From contig CM060187.1 in the NCBI GenBank assembly GCA_030549335.1, forward strand, positions 58,486,203 through 58,550,202: a stretch of DNA of 64,000 bases. Direction: 5' to 3'. This DNA is from Pontederia crassipes (Eukaryota > Streptophyta > Magnoliopsida > Commelinales > Pontederiaceae). The notes below the pieces were generated by a model. That model saw only the letters and a program-made list of their open reading frames with translations. It ran no database searches and was not told where the DNA came from. Positions 35,098-48,285 of the stretch are shown here, in pieces. Positions within the stretch are counted from its first letter, which is position 1; every line of letters begins with the position of its first letter. Position numbers and translations under genes: made by a program.

Positions 35098-35262
35098 CTA
35101 ACGCAATCTTCTGCTGCCAGGCAGCACGTAGCTGAAGAAGCTCTCCCAGGGTGGGGAGATGAAGGTTCCATTGTCCATCGTATTCTTCAGTTCCGAAAGC
35201 ACTTGCTGCACCGATGAGAAATATTTCTCCTTCAGATCTTCTCCATCGATATAAACATGCAT
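35098..35262 (-). other. Possible terminal exon, 54 codons, unrecognised
   Basis: The minus-strand frame from ATG at 35262 to TAG at 35098 encodes MHVYIDGEDLKEKYFSSVQQ and ends PPWESFFSYVLPGSRRLR. Its composition looks protein-like (amphipathic, balanced, ordinary residues) and unlike the surrounding AT-rich DNA. The frame extends upstream through GRREFP before a stop. It may be the last exon of a broken or unannotated gene. I do not recognise the family. Confidence 0.35.
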
Positions 35263-36016
35263 TGGAAATTCACGTCGCCCGGCATATTACTCCTTGTTTT
35301 TATTATTCTGTCTGATTTTTTTTTAAACATGTACGCATCCATCAGTCACATGGCTACCATGTATGATCCAATTAACATTTTGTTTCGTCAAAGTTCAAGG
35401 TCAAATGCATCTCCGTCAGATGTTTAATGGCCTCACGATCCGCCATCGAAATTCAATGTTAGCACAGTATGTGTTTCTTATCATATTTATCATGTTGAAG
35501 ATTGTAAGATATATCTTGTAGCCAATTCTGACTACTTGCGAGCCCAGCCTAGCAGTAGCAGTAACCCGATAAGCAAGATTCTTTAGTGTTTTACTAACCA
35601 TGGAACTCTCATGCCATCCATGAATGCCCTACTTGGAGCAGTCCCAAAATTCCATCATCATTTTGCTTCACCATGCACATTCCATGGAGAGGGAATCATT
35701 GAGGGTGTCAAACAGGATACACACATCTTTGTTGAAGCATATCTTCAGTAGTACTTATTCTCTTACTAAAGTGGCCCTTTGCTAACTGTTGTACTCATAC
35801 AAAAGGGTCCAACTGTGGGATTGAGATGGCAAGTATAAGCCTCAGATGAAGCATCTCCCTGATATTAGCTACTTGCAAGTTACAAGAAGTTCATCGTAAG
35901 GTACCAAATACAAAGTCATTAATACTTCATTGTAAGGGAGGTCAAGGCGGACACTTGGCGAACTAATAGAGCAAGATCTATTGGTGAATAATATACCGAA
36001 AGGTTTGATTACTAAT
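35263..36016. other. Intergenic DNA, nothing recognised
   Basis: Short minus-strand frames at 35416-35601 and 35869-36057 have no family match or gene context; the second runs into a SINE fragment. Confidence 0.4.
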
Positions 36017-36094
36017 AGAGCGGAATGGCGTCGTATGATCCATGTAGCCGACCCCACCTAGTGGGATAAGGCTTTGTTGTTGTTGTTATTGTTG
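36017..36094 (+). mobile_element. (TTG)-tailed SINE, 5'-truncated (about 78 bp)
   Basis: Starts within the family at 'gagcggaatggcgtcgtatg', runs through 'gatccatgtagccgacccca' and ends in a TTG-rich tail with one TTA variant. No clear target duplication remains. It lies just downstream of the ankyrin gene. Confidence 0.8.
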
Positions 36095-36194
36095 GTTACT
36101 TCTAAACGCTGACAGATTCTGATAGATATGTGTTAAGCAGGTTCAGCGGCCATGTCTGGAAAGAATCATGGTTGTTTGAAAATAAAGCATTCCA

Positions 36195-39100
36195 TCAAAT
36201 GGCATAAATCCTGTCAACCTCTGAGTCAGATATCTCAGAGTTGTGATTCCAGGAGTTGGAGCAACTTCTCCTTGAATATTTCTCCCTCTTCCTAATGGAA
36301 CGATTGCGTTTGGACTTTACGACATAGAAAGTCATGGTCCCAAGAACACCAGCTATTGTCAGTCCTCCTATGAGTGTTACCAAAATAGCTGCCCACTGGT
36401 AGTGCCGGTCAACCACAATGTAACAGGATGCTATAAAAGCCACAGTAGTGCACACAGAAGCCAACCACATCAACTTGTTGATGATCTCAACAACCCGCCT
36501 CTCCGCTTTCGTCTCTCCTCTGACAAGGGTTATCTGGACCACCACCACAGCCAAAGAAGTGAAGAGTGCAATTGCATTGAAAATGAAAAATATCTTGAAC
36601 GATGCTCTTTCCAGAACTACTGCTGTTCCGTCGTCATTAGTTCCTCCAGGCACTGTAAAGATGGCTGCAAACGCCACGGTTGCGAAGAGAACAGCCACCA
36701 CAGTAACAGAATTTGTGGCATTATTTATGCCTATCCTGTGAAGCTTCCTAAGATCCTTTGCGATGCCATGGACATTCTTGTTTGTTTTCCTTGTCTGTTC
36801 TAGCTGAATATGGACATCTTTTTTTATCTGGGTCACAGTATTCCTCAATTCATCTCGTGGTTGATTTAGTTCGTTGGCTCTAACTGCGCCATGGCGAGAC
36901 AAGGATTCCTTAATCTCAGCAGACTCTTCTGATAGCGGCAGGCCTTCAGCAATATCGAATGCAGTTTTATGATCTCTTGTCAGAGCATTCACATGTGTAT
37001 CCGGCAGGAGGAGGAGAAAATTTACTATCTGCAAAAGTGAAAATTTCAAAACATAATGAGAAAAAAATATGATTCCATAGAGTTTGATACTGGTTCATGC
37101 CCATAACGACCTTTACTAAATTGTCAATAGAAAAGAACAATGATTTTAAGATCATATCTGGGACTGGACATCCATCATTGACATAGGACATCACAAAGTA
37201 GAAAGAAGAAAATAAACACATTTGACTAATATTCCGCCTATGTTTTATAGCCGGTCCCAAGCCCGGATAAAGGAGGAGGATTGTGTTAGGCCCCGACAGC
37301 CAGCGTAAAACCCTGTCGAATCTCATGAATATAGATCAACGAATACGAAATGGCGTCGTATGATCCATGTAGCTGACCCCACCTAGTGGGATAAGGCTTT
37401 GTTGTTGTTGACTAATATTCACTGAGCAAAAATGAAACCAGCGAATGAACTGTAATTCATCCGGAGATGGCAGTAAAATTATAGAGATAATAGTAAAAAT
37501 ACAGTAAAATGATGATCGCAGAAGAGCTCAAGAATGATACCTCTGCTCTTTTTTTCCTTGTTGCTATGTGTAAAGCCGTGTTTCCCGCTCTATCTGGAAG
37601 CATTACAATGGCTGGATCAGCCTCCACAAGTGCTTTAACCACATCGCAGTTTGTTCCTTTGACTGCCATGTGCAAAGCAGTTTGGCCTTTTTTATCAGTT
37701 CTTCTGGCAAGCTGCGGATCTTTTGCAAGCAATGCTCTTGCAATTTCTGCATGCCCTTGCCGTGCCGCAAAATGAAGAGCATTTTTTCCATTGTTCTTTG
37801 TTAGCTCAATCAAGCTTAAATCTCGGTCAAGCAATAGATTGACAACTTCAATGTGACCTCTTATTGATGCAGTGATAAGGGGAGTTGCATTTGATTGACC
37901 AAATGTCTTGACAAGGGTTGGGTCATGATCCAAAAGTACCTGGATTATTGCTGTATACGACTAATAATTAGTGAACTTCCTGAATATTTTCCACATACAA
38001 GAAAAAACTTGAGAGGAATATGCTGCCAACATCACACTAAAACAGATGGTTCTTGGTTGTGTCCTGAGCTTTAATTGGTGATTATGCACGATAACAGCGT
38101 GATGTGCTACTGTAATTTCTCTATTATACTTATTCTTGATAAAAAAGAAACTCTCGGAAACAACTAAAGAATTGATGTTTCTGTTGTACTAAATCTAGTT
38201 TCAGAGGGAGTAATTAGATTTTGAAACACATTTACCTTTTTAAACTCGTGATTCGTAAAGCATATCAGTCTAAACATTCAATGAAGTTCTTTGAGATTCC
38301 TCAAGTACAACTTTAAAAGCAATCAAAGAGACATTCACTACTGCAGAACTAAAGAGGAAAGCTAGGTAAACTTACTAGTAAGGTACCCCAATGCTACCCT
38401 AAATAACTAGGCATTATTATAAAACATGGGATATGTCAAAAAAAAATTTTAAAAGATTACAGTAAGAGACAGTCCCCATAAAAAAGACTAGACAGATGAA
38501 GCAAAAAGAAACAGCAATGAATGTCAAGGAGGTGCAGATAGAAGATGCAGGAATTCAATTTATAACAAATGGAAGACAAAACCCAAAGAAACGATGTACT
38601 TTCAGATAAAAGTGTGAATCATGGGATGCTACAACATGAGGACATACATGTTTTTACATCTCTGAATTACCCATCCCACGACAAAGCCACAAGATTTGTA
38701 CTTCGACTGTTTCTGATTAATCTCAAAGTTTACAGGAACATCTGGTCCTTGTCGGCAAGTTTGCTTCCAAAGTTGTACCTTTTGTTGTACTACCAGAACT
38801 TGTTTATTGTTATTGTTCTAAGCCAGTGAGATAGAGAAAATTTGCAAAAGGCGGAATTTTTATGAGAACATTACGCAGAGCAATTCAATTGTTTCCGCTC
38901 ACCTCGATGACCTTCTCTCGTGGCCACATGGAGGGGATCGAATGAGGACTTGTTCTTCCTGGCAAGGCTCTCCCGATCGGAGTACTTGAGCAGCTCCACC
39001 ACCACGTCCAGGAAGCCCTTCTCGGCGGCGATGAACAACGCCGTCTCGTCGACCTCGTTGACTTCATTCACGACGGCCGCCCGGATCTCGGCGACCTCCG

Positions 39101-39614
39101 CGTCGAACTCCGCACCACCGGGGGTTCCCGTCATCTGCGCGTCAATCTCCCCTAGGATCTGCCGCACGCCGTCGAGGTCTCCCCGCTGCGCCGCGAGGTG
39201 GAGTTCCGTGTCGTTGTGCCGCCCGGTCACCTGCTTCACATACTTCTTCTTCGTCGCCGACTGGTCCATCCTCTTGCCGGAGTTCGACAGCACCAAGGAC
39301 GGGGAGGCCGGCTCAGTCAGCCGCTTTCCGGAGTTCGACAGGACGAGCGCCGGGGTGACCGAGGCGCCCGCCCTCGGAGTCGACGTCTGCGAGGCTGACG
39401 GCGACGCCCCCGCCGCCTGGTCGAGGCGTTTGCTGGAGCCAGACAGCAGCAGGACCGCCTTGGACGAGGGTGGCGTCGGCGGATCCCCGGATGCCGATTC
39501 GATATCCTTCTCCTCGCCTCCGCCTGCAATAAGAATGGATTCATAAGCGTAAGAAACCAAAAAAGATCAAATGTTTTGGAAGGTTAAGAAGTTAAAGCTG
39601 ACACCTTTATCCAT
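36195..39614 (-). CDS. Ankyrin-repeat membrane protein with PGG domain (ITN1-like)
   Basis: Four exons, 5' to 3': 39614-39605, 39523-38903, 37950-37541 and 37028-36195, in phase, giving 624 residues. The N-terminal about 120 residues are low-complexity. Ankyrin repeats follow from TELHLAAQRGDLDGVRQIL through ARRTDKKGQTALHMAVKG and RAGNTALHIATRKKRAE. The C-terminal part has the PGG motif (AAIFTVPGG) and about four membrane helices (IFFIFNAIALFTSLAVVVV, LMWLASVCTTVAFIASCYIV, AAILVTLIGGLTIAGVLGTM). ITN1 of Arabidopsis acts at the plasma membrane in salt and ABA responses. A similar signalling role here is inferred. The first exon encodes only MDK plus one base. A full-length SINE sits antisense in the last intron. 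Confidence 0.93.
37235..37407 (+). mobile_element. (TTG)-tailed SINE, full-length copy in ankyrin-gene intron
   Basis: Flanked by TTGACTAATATTC at 37222-37234 and 37408-37420. It begins 'cgcctatgttttatagccgg' directly at the duplication, so it is close to full length. The terminal hairpin and (TTG)n tail are intact. Confidence 0.9.
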
Positions 39615-41165
39615 CTGTCTCGTACTACTCGGTCCGATCGAAAGCTTGGCGTTCGTTGTTGCCAGTGGTAGTTGTAATTTGTAAGAGAGAACTAGAAGTG
39701 AGAGGGAGAGCAGGATAGAGAGAAGACGGCCATGTGGAGCAGGTTAAGAAGAAGCAGAGAGAGAGAGAGAGGAATTTGGAACAATTAACTTTATTATAAA
39801 AGTAGATCAGTAGATGTAATACCCCTCGAAATGGTACCCACCTCCGTCCATTAATTTATTATAATAAAAATATAACAGCCAAAGTAAGCATAAAAGAATA
39901 TTTATTTAAATATAACAATTATCATGTAATGTAAATTCTTAAATAGTTTTACTAAATGTTATTAATATTGAATATATGAATATACACTTCATACAGCTGA
40001 ATTTTCACCTATTAGTTATTATAAAAGATATATATATTCTAATGATGATGACTTGATGAGCATAAAAGAATTCATTATTATACATTAACAAGAACATCCA
40101 GAATATCACATCCATCATTATGGCATCATAGCATAAGGTCACCCTTCCATATGTATCTTCATTCTTATCATTTATATATTATTTTCATCATATTATAATT
40201 TTTTGGGGGACACTTTATAATTTTTTAGACGTAATTTTTCTTTCTTTATCATCTTAAAATATTCAATTTACTTTGCAATATTTATCACATGGTACTTTTG
40301 AACTCAATATCTATCACAGACTCTGTGTCATTTTTTCTTACAAAGCAGTCATTCTAGAAACATATTATTTTAAGTTCGTGATCTTGTACTTAATTATTAA
40401 GCACATACATAAAGTTACAGAAGATGTAAGATTTAGGTGAAATTTTGCTCTCAGGTGTAAGATTGTGTTCTCAAAAAGCTACACAAGTATAAAACTTTTA
40501 ACTTTACTTTCTACTTTAACTTTGACGAGTGATATAAACATAATTCTTTAGTTTAAACTATATCATCCATCAAATAATAAATCAAGCATTTATGTCTCTC
40601 AATTTTTTTTTGTTTTTGGCATTTTTGCATAAATTGATATCAAGATGATCATCAAACATAATATGACATATCTTAGATCAACCATTATAATCAACTAGGG
40701 ATTTATTTTTGGAATAAATTAAATCATCTAGACCTAATACAGATATAGAGCTCCCATCAATTTACATAAAAAAACTTGTTGTCTTTATGCTCCCCAATTC
40801 AAACAAGCTAATAATGAAAATGAAGAAAATTGTGTGAGGAAGAAAATAGAGAAGATTATAATTGTGGACTCTTTATATACGGTTAATTATCATTAGGAAT
40901 TTCATTTGAAAAAGTCAGTATTCTCCTTGTTGAAGTTGCTAAAAGATGTATCCAATTGGACAGAAGACATATAATACAAGTAAATTAAAGGAACATGATG
41001 ATTGGATTGGTACTGAAAATAATAATAGTTAGAAAAGGAGAGAAAAAGAAAGAGAGCTGCAGATGGCTGATAAAAATATGGTCATATTGTAACATAAATA
41101 TTATAGTCTGCATGTCAACTAGGTGTTTCAACTTGGAACAAGTTAATTATGTTTAATGTGTTGTT
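39615..41165. other. Promoter side of the ankyrin gene and intergenic DNA
   Basis: The first 170 bp hold a purine-rich (GA)n stretch (about 39755-39770), probably in the 5' leader or promoter of the ankyrin gene. Beyond it no feature is recognised in AT-rich DNA. Confidence 0.4.
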
Positions 41166-41209
41166 CCGACCCCACCTAGTGGGATAAGCTTTGTTGTTGT
41201 TGTTGTTGT
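41166..41209 (+). mobile_element. (TTG)-tailed SINE, about 44-bp truncated copy
   Basis: Only 'ccgaccccacctagtggga' to the (TTG)n tail is present. Tentative flanking repeats GTGTTGTTCC and GTGCAGTTCC (41158-41167 and 41208-41217) agree at eight of ten bases. Confidence 0.7.
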
Positions 41210-42599
41210 GCAGTTCCAATTGCTTTTAAAGAGTTCTCAAATTTTAGACAGCAGAACATGAATTGTTTTAGGACAAAATTATAGTAAGAATTAAAATTAA
41301 ATCAAAGATATACAAATTGTTAAAACTTCTCAAGGAAATAAAATTCACAGAATCAACCAAATATTTCACCGAGCATAAAAAGAAAGTTTATGTTGTGGTA
41401 TTTTTTGGGTCAGTTCAGATGTTTTGTCCAAAAAAATCACCCGCTATTTTTTAATTAATTTTTTAATTAAAAATTATCCTAAAATTATTTTACAAAATTA
41501 CCCTCTAGCAGATAGCTTTTTACGAATAATTTTGTGGGGCCATATTTTTATATAATTATATTATTTAAAATATAATAATTGAAAATAGCATAAAAGTGTT
41601 TAATTTTACATTAAATATAAAATATACTACTAAAATTTTAAAGTTAAGAAATTAAAGTTGAATAATGTGATAGAAAAGTATGAAACTTTATACAAAAATA
41701 TTATATCTATAATAAAAAATGAATAATTTATGAATTAATTATATAAATAAAAAATGGACTCCACGTGCCTTACCGATTTTTTTTGAATGTGTCCTAATCT
41801 TAGCGGGTGAATTTTAATTCATTGAAAATCATTCTAAATTTTTAATTTTTTTTAATTCGATTTTTTCAGATCAAATAATGTTTTTTTAATCGGTGGAGCT
41901 TTTTTAGTATGTTACATGATTAGTACTAAGTTCAGATTAACTCTCTTGTTCCTCAATTCGAAGTCTGTCTAACTCCCTCACCAGCTTCATTGACAGGTTG
42001 ACATCTCATAGGAGCTTTTCCGAGAAAGGCCAACTCATAAAGCTTAGATTCTTTTTTTTTTCTCTCTCTCTCTCTCTCCTCAAAGCAACCCCCCTTGAAA
42101 GATCTGTTGTTATACAACTGATGGACCTTGACAAATGCAGTTGTCTTCTTCTACTTAATCAGTCTTTTCTTTTGCTTCGAATTCCTGTTACCTCAGGTGT
42201 CATTGTTACGATTATCAAACTGCAGGGGTAATAATTTCTTGGGCAGACATGATTCCTCGTTCATGCCAATGTGTCAACGGCAATAAGATTTGTGAGAGGA
42301 AACAAAAGGAAAAGAGGAAAATATATAAATATTGGAAATGAACTCCGCACTTTGACCATTAATTTATCCGTATGCATCACATAATTGGATCATTGAGAGC
42401 CAATATTTAGAGCACTTTGTACAATATCTTCTGTTAGGACAATGAATCAGTCACAAAGTCGCTGCTTCATATATTTCCTCAAATAAGAGTATACTGACAT
42501 GTACCTGAAAGGACCTGATATATCTTTATCTTATAATTCGCATTAAATTTGCTGCCAATTCTATTCATCAACATACTAGCCATTATGGTAAAATTTTAA
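41210..42599. other. Intergenic DNA with dispersed repeat and CT microsatellite
   Basis: About 41405-41520 resembles, inverted, the block at about 130-275. A (CT)n run lies at about 42060-42080. A frame at 41998-42231 crosses this low-complexity run and is not a gene. No other feature. Confidence 0.45.
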
Positions 42600-43025
42600 T
42601 GTTAAGATTTTTGTACGAGAGAGATTAAGAAAATTTGAGAAATTTAAAATGACGCATAATTTTATTAGATGAAAAAATCGAAAGAGGATTATAATATTAA
42701 ATTACTTTCTGTTTGAACTCCTTGAAAGTTTATATAGGCACTTTCTTTTATAAATGATAAGAATTACAGATCGATACTCTAAATTAATTCCTCAAAATTA
42801 GAATATCTATATTGTGATAAGGAAATAAATCAATTTCGAATCACATATAGAATACTCCATAAAATTTTCGTCCAGGGGGTTCCACCTGCTGTAAGTCTTG
42901 GATCGCTCTAGATCATTCACAGACTCAATGACTAGACTCCCGTAGTGCGATGGCGCTTTTTATTTCGAAGTGTTTTGGGGTCACACGGGTTTTCAGTTAG
43001 GATAGGATTCAAGGTATTATTAACA
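42600..43025 (-). repeat. Copia 3' LTR
   Basis: Pairs with 48286-48704. Shared landmarks are 'attttattagatgaaaaaat', 'gtttatataggcac' and 'gtagtgcga'. It is 426 bp with TG...CA termini. Confidence 0.88.
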
Positions 43026-43369
43026 AATCTTCATATTGAGTTGAATCATCTAATCAAATATCTAACATTTTGTCATCGCCAATCCCAACTTGGGACTAGT
43101 GCCATCTATCAATATTTAGCAAGTACAAACAATGTTGAACTTTGCTAGTAGGAACCGACTTGGTGAACATGTCCGTTGGGATATTTTTTGTGCTGACCTT
43201 CTTCACCTTGATTCTCTTCTCAGTACGGATGGAGTGATATATGATGTCGATGTGTATTGGTTCTTTAATTATGCACTTGATTCTTGACTAAGCATATTGT
43301 ACTTAAACTAACACATTATACTATAGCTAGATCTTATTGTAGTTCAAGATCTCCGACAATATTTTTTAA

Positions 43370-43560
43370 CTAGGTGTCTTTCTTAGCAGCTTCTGTCAAT
43401 GTCATGTATTCTGCTTTTGTGGTAAACAATGTAATTGATGATTGGAGCGTGACTTTCCAACTGATAACAGAATTGTCAAAAGTGAAAACATAACATGTCG
43501 TTGATCTTCTCTCATCAACACCTGCAGCATAATCTGAGGCTGAATGACATGCAATCAAAC
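43370..43560 (-). pseudogene. Copia RNase H segment
   Basis: The minus-strand frame contains SDYAAGVDERRSTTCYVF and TKAEYMTLTEAAK, the classic copia RNase H end region with its acidic residues. It is a fragment of the dead element. Confidence 0.9.
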
Positions 43561-43599
43561 ACTCTTTACCACTTCTTTATATGAGACCAATGTCAGACG

Positions 43600-44420
43600 T
43601 TTCTCTCAAATATCGAAAGATGTGCTTTACTGACAATCACTAACGGCATACGTAATATCAAGTCTGGTGTATACCACATCATACAACAGATTTCCGACTG
43701 CACTGGCATATCAAACTCTAGACATGTACTCCTTTTTTTCATCAGACATAAATTCAGTTGCAGAAATGTGCATATTTGAAGCTGACGGAGTACTTAAGAT
43801 TTTCGCTACAGACATATCAAATCTGGATAAAATCTTCTGAATGTAATATTTTTTAGACAAAAAAGTTTATCCTTTACATGATCCCTGTAAATCTTCGCCC
43901 CTAAAATTTTCTTTCTGCACTAAGAGCTTTCATATCGAATTATGAACTAAGGAGCTTCTTCAAATTATGAATGTCTTCCATCTTCCTGGCAGCAATCAAC
44001 ATATCATCAACGTACAAGAGCAGATAGATGATAGAATCATCCTTCACCTTCTTGTGATAGACGCAATAATCATAAGGGCTCTTGTTGAATTCTTTACTAA
44101 TCATAAAACTATTGAATCTATTTTACCACTGTCTCGGTGATTGCTTCAAGCCATATAATGACTTTTTCAATTTGTAGACTTTGTCTTTTTTTATCTGGGA
44201 TATAGAAACTCCCTGGCTAACTCATGAGGATGTCTTCTTCGAGTACCCCTGTAGAAAAGCTGTCTTCACGTCTAATTGCTCAAGCTCCAAATTCTGATGT
44301 TCTCCAATGACAAGTAGCACTCGGATGGAAGTGTACCTAACAACTTAAGAGAAAATCTTGTTGTAGTCTACTCCCTCTTTCTGGTTGTAGTGTTTAGCAA
44401 CTAGACGTGCTTTGAATCAT
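43600..44420 (-). pseudogene. Copia reverse transcriptase segment, broken
   Basis: The catalytic box YVDDMLIAARKMED is readable on the minus strand at about 43977-44018. Surrounding conserved stretches are split over frames by indels and stops, so no active polymerase is encoded. Confidence 0.88.
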
Positions 44421-44924
44421 GCCTTCAGCTTTTGGACTTTCAATCTTTTTTTTAAAGATCCACTTGCATACAACGACATTTTTACCTTTTGGTAACTTAA
44501 CCAACTCCCAAATCTAATTCTTGTGAAGAGACTCCATCTCTTCACTCATTGCCGTAATCCACTGTTCTAATTAAGCACATGTGATAGTATCCTTCTAGCT
44601 CGATGGTTCTGATGACTTCACCTCTTTAGCTACTTCGAATGTATATGCAACCATGTCCTCAGTGTCATAATGCTTAGGAGAACCTACTTTCATGCGTGCA
44701 CGTTCAGCAGGTAAAGTTGTCGTTTCTTCTGCTCGCTTTCTGGTTGTTCAACTTGATGAGATTCTTCTGCTCCATTTTGAATTGGAGTTAATCCAAACTT
44801 CACATGTTTGTTGAGTTAACAAATTCTTATTTCTACTTGAGCATAAACATCTCATAACCTTCTGCTCTGAAAGAGACCAGATTCTGAAGCCTTTTACACA
44901 TGCATCATACCCCACAAAAATTCA

Positions 44925-45175
44925 TTATTCAACACTTGGTTTCAACTTTCCTTCGCTGACATGATAATATGCTGGATAACAAAAAACTTTCAAATTAGTA
45001 TAATCAGTAAGACTTTCTGACCATACCTCGATAGGAGTCTTCAGATCGACCATGGTTGTAGAACTCCAATTCACAAGGTCACATGTCGTGCTAACAGTTT
45101 CAGCCGAAAATAACTTATTCAGACAAGAACTAGAGAGCATGCATTGTGCCCTCTCCAAAAGAGTTTTGTTCATGC
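44925..45175 (-). pseudogene. Copia integrase C-terminal segment
   Basis: The frame starts MNKTLLERAQCMLSSS and continues with LVNWSSTT and KTPIEVWS, typical of the copia integrase core end (N-R-T-L-E-R ... T-P-E-E-V-W). Upstream zinc-finger and core parts lie at about 45180-45650 in other frames. Confidence 0.88.
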
Positions 45176-46049
45176 GTTCTACTATATCATTTTGCTATCG
45201 TGTATCCCTGAAGGTGTGATGCCTCGCAATGCCTTCATTCTTACAGAACTGATCAAATTCAAATGAACATAGTTCTAAGTCGTTATCGGTACGAAAGAGT
45301 TTCATCTTTTTGGATGTCTAATTGTCCACTAGAGCATTTCATTGTTTGAAAATTTTGAATGCCTCGCTCTTGTGCTTCATCTATCACAGATAGGGAGTAT
45401 CTAGAACCTTCTAGAGATGGAACACGAGAGGGGCCCTAACAGTCAACGTGGATGTAATCGAGTGTTGACTTCGTCTTGTGCACAACTTTACTGAATTGTT
45501 GTCGTTTTTACTTATCGAAGACGCAGTGGTTGCAGAATCCGATTTCAGATATCTTCTGACCATCTAGAGGATTACGCTTAGTGAGGATGTCCATCACTTT
45601 CTGGCTCATATGTTATAATTTGGATGCTTCTGATTTTGATTTGAATGAACTACTAGTGTAGTTATGCCAGAAATTACTGTGCCTTATAGTATGTATAAGA
45701 ACTTTTATCTGACTTCTCTCATGACTTCAACATCATCCTGGGTGACTGTGAAAACACCCCTTGCAGCATTCATCCGACATCATTTGGAGTCCAGAAATCC
45801 TAACGAAATTATATTTTTCTTCAATTGCGGAACATGACAGACTTGTGTCAATGTCCTCACCCGATTGTCATGAGTTCTGATCTGAGTTGAGCCGATTCCA
45901 ACTATTTTATAGGATGCATCATTGTCCATGATGATGTTTTCGTCATCAATATTATGATAAGTTGGGAACCATTATATGTTTGGAGTTATATGATAGGAAC
46001 ATTCTGAATTCAGAACCCAACTCTCCTCCAAACATCTCTGATTCTTTAG

Positions 46050-46435
46050 ACACCATGAGAGCCAAAATCGTCATCAGATTCGTTATTCTTGTGTGCTACT
46101 GCAAAAATCGTGTCCTTCTTCTTCTTTTTGGAGCAGTATCTTTTTTCAGTGATTAGATTCTTTGCAGTAGTTGCAAATGCTCTTCGGATTGACGTTCTTC
46201 TTCTTCTTCGACTTACCCTTCTTAGAGTTTGGATAATGTCCCTTCTATGTGGTTGTCACCAACCTCGCGGCCTGAGTCTCCATAACCTTACCAAATGTTC
46301 TATAATGAAGTTCACGAGTATGTAGACTCGATTTTACTTCTTCCAAAGTAATTGTGTCTCTTTCGATGATAACAGACTGAATGAAATTTTCATATGACAG
46401 AGGAAAAGACACCAATAGAAATAGGACAACATCTT
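46050..46435 (-). pseudogene. Copia gag, C-terminal part
   Basis: The frame contains LPLSYENF-like and RDTITLEEVKSSLHTRE segments common to copia gag. A degenerate zinc knuckle (CNYCKESNH followed by a stop) lies at about 46145-46180. It is separated from the N-terminal gag part by the solo LTR. Confidence 0.85.
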
Positions 46436-47780
46436 TGATGCGTATAAGATTGATAGGAGACGCTAGCAAGTGCACTAGTCGCTCAAGTAATAAAGTGAAT
46501 GACTAGAGTTATCGTTCCCACGATGACGGTTAATAAGTTAAATTTTATTTTAACTTTGTTAATTGAGAAATTAAAAAATAATATAATTTTAGATGTGAAT
46601 AAAAATAAAGGAAATGATCACCCGGAGAAATAATGATTTGATGATTAAGGCACCTAATTATCACCACTAACATGTAATGAATTTTCTCAATTTAGAATTA
46701 GTCGAATCAATAACAAAGTGAATTCCCAAAATTAGTTAATCAATGTTTCAAGCTTTAACTACTATCTTATAAATAATTAGAATAAATCAATTCTTTCATT
46801 TTTTAATTTACTTAATTAAATCATAAGATGCATTAAAAATAGAATTAATATTAAGAATTTTCTCAAGTCACCTTAATAACTACACAAATTAGGTCTCTTT
46901 CGATTTCCCTATTGTGGCATGGAATAAATAAAATCAATCCTATAAACTATTACGAAAATAATCACTTCTTCTCATATAGCAATCAAATCACAAATCATGG
47001 AATGAAAGGAAAACATTAAACATGAAATTGCAATGCTATTAAAGGTTCAAATTAAACTAATATTAAGAAAGATTTCAGAATATAAATAAAGTTCAACTAA
47101 GATGACCCTAATAAAGGAATAAATATGAGAATAATAACATCAAATCTAATATAAAATATTGGAAAAAGAAAACGAAGAACTCTGACAGCCACTGTGCACG
47201 TGCTCTCGCAAGTTTTCGACAGAGCTTCGCTATTGTTCTCGATCTTTTTCTCTTTGTATGCTTCAAATTTATGCTCCAGGGATGCTTTTTCAGATTTCTT
47301 TTGATTCCTTTTATAGATTTTTTCGTCTCCAAAGGAAAGAAACCAAAATTCTATCGAAAAGTGAATAAAATCGACTTTAAAACTGCTTAATCGTCCGCCG
47401 TCACGACCTTTCAAGGTTGTCATGGCTGAAAATTACTTAGAAACTTTTCTGTTGAAAAATCTTTCTGTCACGGCCATGACTGAAATTGTCACGGTCGTGA
47501 CAAGGACTTAGCCAATTTTCTGATTGCAACATCGTTCTGTCATGGCCATGAAAAGAATTGTCATGACTGTGACAATCTTCTGAGTTATTTTAGGGTCTTT
47601 TCTTGCATTGATTTTGACGTTTTCTCATATCCTGTCATGAATAATTTCCAAACTTAGGTAAAAATCAAATATAAAGAAAAATATATAAAAACAAAACAAA
47701 ACTCCCCTTTTCTAAATAAAAAATATATTCTAAAATGCTAATCAAATTGCCTAAACTAATGCATGATTTTTCGTGCATCA
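46436..47780. mobile_element. Solo LTR of an unrelated retrotransposon, nested in copia gag
   Basis: The 1,345-bp insert begins TGATGC and ends GCATCA, so it has inverted TG...CA ends. It is flanked by ATCTT (46431-46435) and ATTTT (47781-47785). It contains no coding domain, as expected after LTR-LTR recombination. The gag frame resumes correctly across it if the insert and one five-base repeat are discounted, which fixes the boundaries. Inside are repeated 'gtcatggccatga' and 'gtcacggtcgtgac'-like words. Confidence 0.85.
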
Positions 47781-48180
47781 ATTTTCATCTTCAATTTTTA
47801 CATCTATGTTTCGTAATAAAATCAACAAAGTATTCATCTGATCAAGATGATCTTTTAGAGGAGTACCTTCTTGTATGCAAAGGGCGAACAGACATTGCTT
47901 CAATAATAACTTGTTGGTTAGAGACTTTGTCATGTAAAAATCCTCAAGTTTCGACCACAAATCAATCGTCGTTTCTTGATCGGTGACTTCGATAATCACC
48001 TCGTCCGTCAAGCACAAAAGGATAATGAATGCGCATTCTCTTCTTGCGCCGTCAAATTTGCAAGGTCGACCTCTTTATTTTTGCCCTTCGAGTCTTCCTC
48101 GTTTGATTTCTTCTTCAACACGTTCGCGAGCGACGCCACTCCTTGTTGTTTTAGAAGTGTCCGCATATTAATCTATTAGA
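47781..48180 (-). pseudogene. Copia gag, N-terminal part
   Basis: The frame reads DLWSKLEDFYMTKSLTNKL and KDHLDQMNTLLILLRNIDVK, a well-known copia gag pattern. It ends at the solo LTR insertion point. Confidence 0.88.
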
Positions 48181-48285
48181 GATTGAAACTATTTCGCCTT
48201 ATAAATTTTTCGATATTCACGTTGTGTGATGTCATCTCTATGTCTGATGGAGAATCGATGATGAAGCTTCGCTCTGATATCAATT

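Noticed and set aside
38885-39546. Three long alternative frames over ankyrin-gene exon 2
   Set aside because: Shadows of a GC-rich exon whose own frame joins in phase to all later exons.
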